Assembly: GCA_937892015.1 (NCBI GenBank) | Contig: CALAUY010000108.1 | Location: forward strand, 1 to 9,396 | Length of the DNA stretch: 9,396 nt | Reading direction: 5' to 3' | From: an uncultured Bacteroidales bacterium | GTDB lineage: Bacteria > Bacteroidota > Bacteroidia > Bacteroidales > Paludibacteraceae | In this document: in pieces, positions 5,238-9,396 of the stretch | Layout: every line of letters starts with the position of its first letter | How positions within the stretch are numbered: the stretch's first letter is position 1 | Program-made: the position numbers and the translations under genes | Notes under the pieces: generated by a model | Database searches by the model: none | What the model was told of the DNA's origin: nothing | The model's input: only the letters and a program-made list of their open reading frames with translations

Positions 5238-8200
5238 TTAGAACTTAAGATTCAGACCTATTTGGGTGTTGATGGTAGCAGGCGCATCGTTTTTGAGTTG
5301 TGCACTAGCCCATTCGGGGTCGAAGCCCAGATAGGAAGAGAAGCAGAACGGATTAGTCACGGTGCAGTACAAGCGCAATTTCTGGATGTGGAGCTTGTTG
5401 AGCACAGGTTTCTGGAAATTGTACGCCAGCGTGATGTTCTTCACTTTCAGGTAGCTTGCATCGACGATGTTCTTCGCGTTTTCCAGCCAATAGCTTGAGT
5501 TAGTACCGCCACTTGACCCGGCGTTACTCGGGAACGGGAACGTGCCGTAATGAGTGGTCTCTTGATAGACGGGGTTGATGTACGTACCATTTGCGTTCAC
5601 ACCATCGCAGTCGATGAGCGTACCGGCAGGGATGTAATAGTCCATCGCCACTTTCTGACGTCCACGATCGGCGTAGTTCAGATACTCGCTATAGAAATTA
5701 GAATAGGCTTTCTGTCCCCATTTGCCGTACAGCGTGAAGGCGAACTCAATACCTTTCCACATAAGGGTAGAAGTAAGAGACGCCGTCAGTTTTGGGTCGG
5801 CCGACCAAATTTTCTTGTCCTCGTCGGTGAACTTACCGTCACCATTGACATCGTCGATGATGGGGTTGCCTTCAACGAGTCCGTAGCAAGCGTAGTAGTA
5901 GTCGGATTCGCGGACAGTTTCACCCGGCGTGAAGCCGTGTGCCACTGCCACTTCGTTGTTAGGAACCACCATGTCGTCGTTGGTAACAATACCCGTCCAG
6001 TCGTATCCGTAGATGTTGTTCACCGAATGTCCGCGGAAAAGTCCGCCGGTCGGAGTACTACCCGGCAGGTCGGTACCCGAACCATTGATTTCGAGCACTT
6101 CGTTGTGGTTGTGTGCCAAAGTGAGTGAGGTCTCCCAGTACCAACCGTTCTTGTCGATGTTGACGGTCTTTAGGCCGAACTCGACACCACGGTTGAGCAC
6201 CGAGCCGACGTTTGTCACGAGTGTACCTCCACCGGCCTCGAGCGGCAACTCTACAGGATAGAGTAGGTTATCCGAAGTCTTGTTGTAAAAATCGAACGTA
6301 CCCGTGATGCGGTCACGGATGAATCCGAAGTCCACACCGGCGTTCCATTCGTACGAGGTCTCCCATTCGAGGTTGCTGTCGATGATAGCATTGGGGTAGT
6401 ATGCCGAGAAATAGGTAGCACCGAACGGGTAGTACGTCGGGCCGGCCACTGTCTGTTGGGTGTCGTAATTGCCGATGCCGGAGTTGTTACCCGTAACACC
6501 ATAAGAGAGACGCCACTTGAGGTTGGTGAGCCATTCGGCGTTCTGCATGAACTCTTCTTCAGACATGCGCCAAGCTACGGCTACAGACGGGAAGAAGCCC
6601 ATACGGTGGGCGGGAGCGAAGTTCTCGGAGCCGTTGTAACCGAAGTTGACCTCCGTGAAGTAACGGTCCTTGAACGAATAGGTAAGACGCCCGGCAAGGC
6701 CGATGTACCTGTAGGGGAAAGCGTATATATAGCTGCCCGGATACAGGGCCTGGTGGTTGCGGATATTGAAGAGCAGAAGGCCGCTGACCCGGTGGGTGCC
6801 GCCGAAGATACGCTCGTAGTTGAGCGAAGCCTCGCCGTTGATGGTCATCGTGCCGTTGTGTCCCGTGCTCAGGCCCATATAGTTGGAGCCTTCCTGGACC
6901 TGTTCGAGGAGAAGAGGATAGTTGCCGTCGTCGTCCGCCTCGGTAGCGCGGCCCGTCGCCCTGTAGATTGACGGGTAGATGCCGCGTGTGAGGGTCGAGG
7001 AGTTCCAGGCGTCCCAGGAGAATTTGGCATTGGCCGTCAGTCCCTGGAGCCAGGGAGCGAAATCGTCGAAATGCTGGGTGAGGGAAACCATCGACTGCGC
7101 GGTGATCTGGTCGTTGTTGGAGTAGCCAACCGCATTGAGGTCATTCCAGGGGTTGTGGCCTACCAGGGCCCTCGAAAGAGTGCCGTCCGAGAAGTGTGTC
7201 GGGATGGCGATAGGAGTCATAAGGAGGGTGTAGGTGTAGATATCCTGAAGCGTGGAAGCCGGCTGGTTCTTGATGTTGTACTGGGTCGAGAGCGAGATGC
7301 CGAGCTCCGTGCTGCGGGTTATGTTGATGTCGGTGTTGGCCCTGAAGTTGAACTTGCGGTAGTTCAGGGATGCGTCGTAACGCTCGTCATTGTCATTGTT
7401 CAGGATAGAGTCCTCGAAGTAGTAGGAGCCCGCGACGTAGTAGCGCACCATCTTGGTTCCTCCGCTTACGCTTACGTTGTAGCGCCGGGTGGTGGCCATA
7501 TCCTTGTAGATGGTCTTGACCCAGTCGACGCTCGGATAGAGGTCGGAGTCGTAGCCTGTGCGCGAGTCGTAGCCGAGGACGTTGGCCGTGGAATTGATGT
7601 ACAGCTCCCTCCTGTAGTCGTCGATCGGGGCCACGTTGCCGGAGTCGACGTTGACCTGGTTGAAGAAGTCGATCCACTCGGCAGTATTCGCCATTTGGGG
7701 GATCTTGATTGGCTGAGTAGCTCCGAATTCGACCTTCATGCTCACCTTGGGGGCAGACTCGCCGCCTCGTTTGGTAGTGACGATGACGATACCGTTGGCG
7801 CCGCGCACACCGTAAAGTGCAGTGGCCGTAGCATCCTTGAGGATGGAGAATGAAGCGATATCGTCGGCGTCAACAAGGTCGAGGCTGCGCTCTACGCCGT
7901 CCACGAGAATAAGCGGGGTGTTGGAACTGCCACCAAAGGTCGAGATACCTCTGATCCAGAAGTCCGCACCTGCACCCGGCTCACCCGTGCGCTGCAGCAC
8001 CACCAGGCCTGCCATCTTGCCGGCAAGCGAAGATGACACCTGGCCTACGCCGGTCTTGAGCTGGTCTGCGCTCACCGTGGAGATGGCTCCGATGACGGAG
8101 GCCTTGCGCTGTGCGCCATAGGCCACGACCGTGACTTCTTCCAGCGAGGATGCGATAGTGCGCATCTTCACTACGAAGTTCAACTGGTCGCCGACTTTGA

Positions 8201-8468
8201 TCTCCTCGTCCTCGAAGCCGAGGAACTGGAAGATGAGCACGTCGTGGGGGCTCACCTCGATGGCGAAGCGGCCGTCTTCGTCGGTGATCACGCCGCGCGA
8301 ACTTCCCCGCACCATAACGGCCGCACCCGGGATCGGGAGGTCGGTGTCATCGAGCACGAGGCCCGTCACCGTGACTCTCTGCGGCGGCGCGGGCGATTCT
8401 GCCGCAAAGGCCTGGAAGCCAAGTTGGGCGAGAATCAGGATCAGAATTGCTAAAAACGTTTTTCTCAT
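5238..8468 (-). CDS. SusC/RagA family TonB-dependent glycan transporter, mosaic by codon use
   Basis: Outer-membrane barrel that imports oligosaccharides bound by SusD, powered by TonB-ExbBD. I place the start at 8468 (MRKTFLAILILILAQLGFQA, signal cleaved near residue 22), 4 bases after the GH97 stop; a longer in-frame start at 8519 lies inside GH97 coding sequence and adds no signal peptide. Domains of the 1076-residue protein: carboxypeptidase-regulatory-like fold at about 30-115 (VTVTGLVLDDTDLPIPGAAV); SusC junction LEEVTVVAYGAQRKAS; TonB plug at about 130-240, with LILVDGVE and SILKDATATALYGVRGANG; then the barrel, ending in a terminal Phe. An Asp-rich DVNGDGKFTDEDK loop near 872-884 looks like the calcium-type loop seen in many SusC proteins. 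Length is typical. Oddity: 12 of about 28 arginine codons upstream of about 6708 are AGG, CGG or AGA, whereas none of 12 are below about 6667. The frame stays open across this point. Confidence 0.95.
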   Translation of the reverse strand: MRKTFLAILILILAQLGFQAFAAESPAPPQRVTVTGLVLDDTDLPIPGAAVMVRGSSRGVITDEDGRFAIEVSPHDVLIFQFLGFEDEEIKVGDQLNFVVKMRTIASSLEEVTVVAYGAQRKASVIGAISTVSADQLKTGVGQVSSSLAGKMAGLVVLQRTGEPGAGADFWIRGISTFGGSSNTPLILVDGVERSLDLVDADDIASFSILKDATATALYGVRGANGIVIVTTKRGGESAPKVSMKVEFGATQPIKIPQMANTAEWIDFFNQVNVDSGNVAPIDDYRRELYINSTANVLGYDSRTGYDSDLYPSVDWVKTIYKDMATTRRYNVSVSGGTKMVRYYVAGSYYFEDSILNNDNDERYDASLNYRKFNFRANTDINITRSTELGISLSTQYNIKNQPASTLQDIYTYTLLMTPIAIPTHFSDGTLSRALVGHNPWNDLNAVGYSNNDQITAQSMVSLTQHFDDFAPWLQGLTANAKFSWDAWNSSTLTRGIYPSIYRATGRATEADDDGNYPLLLEQVQEGSNYMGLSTGHNGTMTINGEASLNYERIFGGTHRVSGLLLFNIRNHQALYPGSYIYAFPYRYIGLAGRLTYSFKDRYFTEVNFGYNGSENFAPAHRMGFFPSVAVAWRMSEEEFMQNAEWLTNLKWRLSYGVTGNNSGIGNYDTQQTVAGPTYYPFGATYFSAYYPNAIIDSNLEWETSYEWNAGVDFGFIRDRITGTFDFYNKTSDNLLYPVELPLEAGGGTLVTNVGSVLNRGVEFGLKTVNIDKNGWYWETSLTLAHNHNEVLEINGSGTDLPGSTPTGGLFRGHSVNNIYGYDWTGIVTNDDMVVPNNEVAVAHGFTPGETVRESDYYYACYGLVEGNPIIDDVNGDGKFTDEDKKIWSADPKLTASLTSTLMWKGIEFAFTLYGKWGQKAYSNFYSEYLNYADRGRQKVAMDYYIPAGTLIDCDGVNANGTYINPVYQETTHYGTFPFPSNAGSSGGTNSSYWLENAKNIVDASYLKVKNITLAYNFQKPVLNKLHIQKLRLYCTVTNPFCFSSYLGFDPEWASAQLKNDAPATINTQIGLNLKF
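6665..6710. other. Probable recombination or assembly breakpoint inside susC
   Basis: This stretch encodes the conserved SusC barrel motif around GLAGRLTYSFKDRYFTEVNF. Codon use differs on its two sides. The 5' side uses AGG/CGG/AGA arginine, CTG leucine, AGC/TCC serine and ACC threonine freely. The 3' side uses only CGT/CGC arginine and more TCG/TCT and ACG/ACA, like susD and dnaK. The exact breakpoint cannot be fixed because the motif is conserved between homologues. Gradual variation inside a single genome is the alternative. Confidence 0.5.
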
Positions 8469-8472
8469 ATCA

Positions 8473-8808
8473 TTAATCAGGTATAATTTCCATTGCAAAG
8501 CCTCCGCCTTCGGCTTCATAAAGCTTGAGTTTGGTGCGTGAGGTAACGGTCTGAGTGCTCACACTGTACTTCCCGGGGGCTGTCTCCCAATGGGCATCGG
8601 GAGCATCCTGCCAGAGGGTACAAGTGTATGTCTTGCCGGGCTCGAGGAAACTCAGGCGGACGGTAGTGGTACGCGCGAGCGCGGTCTTGCCCCCGACGAA
8701 CCAGTTTTCGGAGCCCGCAGCCTTGCGGGCGACGGTGATATACTCGCCGGGCTCTGCTTCGAGGTAGCGGCCGTCGTCCCAGTCGAGGGCGACGTCGCGG
8801 AAGGCGCG
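8473..8808 (-). pseudogene. GH97 glycosidase (SusB-like), C-terminal fragment only
   Basis: GH97 enzymes are periplasmic alpha-glucosidases or alpha-galactosidases of Bacteroidota, about 650-700 residues. Here only the last ~110 residues are present, ending in GGGFAMEIIPD and a stop at 8473-8475. They match the GH97 C-terminal beta-sandwich: DVALDWDDGRYLEAEPGEYI (compare VPTTWDETRxLxGxPGEYV), then ITVARK, ENWFVGG, LSFLEPGKTYTCTLWQDA, and a closing GGGFAxxI. The catalytic barrel is missing because the sequence above about 8808 is unrelated; the antisense frame stays open there but has no GH97 motif. The stop is 4 bases before susC, consistent with an operon. Composition is very GC-rich and resembles the susC 5' half. 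The break may be a contig chimera rather than a real pseudogene. The family call rests on motif recall. Confidence 0.7.
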
Positions 8809-8830
8809 GTCAAGGCCGACGTGCTTGCGA
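8795..8830. other. Junction between GH97 fragment and unrelated plus-strand DNA
   Basis: Left of this interval the minus strand encodes recognisable GH97 C-terminal sequence, identifiable up to about 8802. Right of it the plus strand encodes a coherent Lys/Ala/Glu/Asp-rich protein from about KADVLAKLTPEQK onward. Both genes lose their 5' parts at the same place, in opposite orientations. A natural gene boundary would keep at least one start, so a chimeric join or an insertion or rearrangement breakpoint is indicated. No inverted terminal repeat or target duplication is visible. Confidence 0.65.
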
Positions 8831-9177
8831 AACTCACGCCGGAGCAGAAGTCCGACTACGACACATACGTCAAGTACGTGATCAACCAGGATTTCGGCGA
8901 GCGCGAGAACCAGCTCAAGGCGATGCTTCCCAAACTTGCCCAGGCCGGCGTCGAAATTGGCGGTCTCGTTGCAATGGCGAAGCAGAATCCCGATTTCGCA
9001 AAGCTCGCCGGCATTGCGATGGCGACGCAGGTGCGCAATGTAGGAAAGGATGCCGACGCACTGAAGAAGATCCTCGATGACACGACGAAGGCCAAGGATT
9101 TCTGGGCCGCGCTCGATGCCGAGGACAAGGAAGTCCAGCGCCAGACCAAGGAAGCAGAGGCCGAAGTCGCGAAGTAG
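8812..9177 (+). CDS. Unrecognised Lys/Ala/Glu-rich protein, 5' end lost at junction
   Basis: About 121 codons, with a stop at 9175-9177. No known family is recognised. The product is strongly helical in pattern, with many Lys, Ala, Glu and Asp: LAKLTPEQKSDYDTYVKYV, a small Gly/Ala/Met-containing hydrophobic stretch (VEIGGLVAMAKQ) in the middle, and an EVQRQTKEAEAEVAK tail. The style suggests an exported or periplasmic helical protein, and it is followed 6 bases later by a lipoprotein gene, so the two are probably co-transcribed. An open frame continues upstream to 8590, but that part is the antisense of GH97 and should not be taken as the true N-terminus. Codon use and style do not resemble the Bacteroidota genes; the Verrucomicrobiota/Lentisphaerota-Kiritimatiellota group is a guess only. 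Confidence 0.6.
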   Translation, partial: KADVLAKLTPEQKSDYDTYVKYVINQDFGERENQLKAMLPKLAQAGVEIGGLVAMAKQNPDFAKLAGIAMATQVRNVGKDADALKKILDDTTKAKDFWAALDAEDKEVQRQTKEAEAEVAK

Positions 9178-9183
9178 GATGTC

Positions 9184-9396
9184 ATGAAAAAATCACACGC
9201 ACTTCCGTTAGTCGTTGCGCTCGCTGGCGTCATTGTCACGGGTTGCAGCACGATGCCGCTTCCGCCGCAGCCCGGGGCCGGCGACGGATTCATTCTCCAG
9301 AAGGACCTGGAAAACTGCCAAGTGGCCATGCCACCGAACGCCAACACGCAGAATTTCCGCAAGCTCGGACTCGCCGTCCAGTTCCAGAACATTTCC
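9184..9396 (+). CDS. Lipoprotein of unknown function, N-terminal 71 residues, runs off window
   Basis: The start at 9184 gives a textbook lipoprotein signal: MKKSHALPLVVALAGVIVTGC, with lipobox VTGC and acylated Cys21, followed by STMPLPPQPG, a Pro/Gly-rich linker. The remaining residues (FILQKDLENCQVAMPPNANT and onward to the edge) match no family I know. It starts 6 bases after the stop of the preceding helical protein, with a weak purine-rich stretch (AGTAGGAT) that could act as a ribosome site, unlike the AT-rich leaders of the Bacteroidota genes here. It probably belongs to the same operon and same foreign source as its upstream neighbour. The C-terminal part lies outside the window. Confidence 0.75.
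   Translation, partial: MKKSHALPLVVALAGVIVTGCSTMPLPPQPGAGDGFILQKDLENCQVAMPPNANTQNFRKLGLAVQFQNIS

Noticed and set aside
7071..7853. Plus-strand 260-codon open frame opposite susC
   Set aside because: Val/Gly/Asp/Arg-rich antisense product of GC-rich susC sequence; the SusC plug and barrel motifs on the minus strand settle the coding strand.
8469..8519. Longer susC start at 8519 (MKPKAEALQWKLYLIND)
   Set aside because: It lies entirely within the GH97 coding region in another frame and would bury the signal peptide; the ATG at 8468 directly begins a good signal sequence.
8590..8811. Plus-strand open frame extending the helical protein upstream to an ATG at 8590
   Set aside because: This part is the exact antisense of recognisable GH97 C-terminal codons and its translation is low-complexity Gly/Ala/Glu/Arg of shadow type; the protein's coherent sequence begins only after the junction.
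8760..8860. Mobile element or CRISPR as the cause of the GH97/plus-strand junction
   Set aside because: No terminal inverted repeats, target duplication, transposase or integrase fragment, or regularly spaced repeats are visible on either side.

Overview
The window looks like a metagenome-derived contig. Most of it reads as a Bacteroidales (Bacteroidota) chromosome. It has a SusC/SusD pair, lipoproteins with Bacteroidota-style signals, AT-rich leaders without Shine-Dalgarno sites, and a Bacteroidales-like DnaK. All Bacteroidota genes lie on the minus strand, so biological order runs from high to low coordinates.

Layout from the right edge leftward. About 8820-9396 (plus strand) holds the 3' part of an unrecognised Lys/Ala/Glu-rich gene and the 5' part of a small lipoprotein gene. 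Neither looks like Bacteroidota. At about 8800-8830 the content switches abruptly to the minus-strand C-terminal domain of a GH97 glycosidase (SusB-like), whose catalytic part is absent. Then come susC (5238-8468), susD (3379-5220), a small lipoprotein (2904-3344) and a 336-residue secreted protein (1830-2840). A hairpin terminator at 1760-1784 closes this transcription unit. An intergenic region with TGTCAG repeats and a sigma-54-like element follows, and then dnaK, which runs off the left edge (1-1557).

In function this is a polysaccharide utilisation locus fragment. SusD captures a glycan at the cell surface, SusC imports it in a TonB-dependent way, and GH97 would cleave alpha-linked sugars in the periplasm. 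The two downstream exported proteins occupy the position where surface glycan-binding accessory proteins (SusE/F type) usually sit, but they have no recognisable family. dnaK is an unrelated housekeeping chaperone gene.

There are two integrity warnings. The plus-strand/GH97 switch near 8815 looks like a chimeric join. Also, susC changes codon usage sharply inside a conserved barrel motif near 6665-6710: AGG/CGG/AGA arginine codons are frequent above this point and absent below it. The upper part (GH97 plus susC N-terminal half) and the lower part (susC C-terminal half through dnaK) may therefore come from different genomes, or susC may be a natural recombinant. The link between GH97 and this SusD should be treated as provisional. 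I found no clearly new molecular system. The most interesting items are the mosaic susC, the two unknown exported proteins and the dnaK control region.
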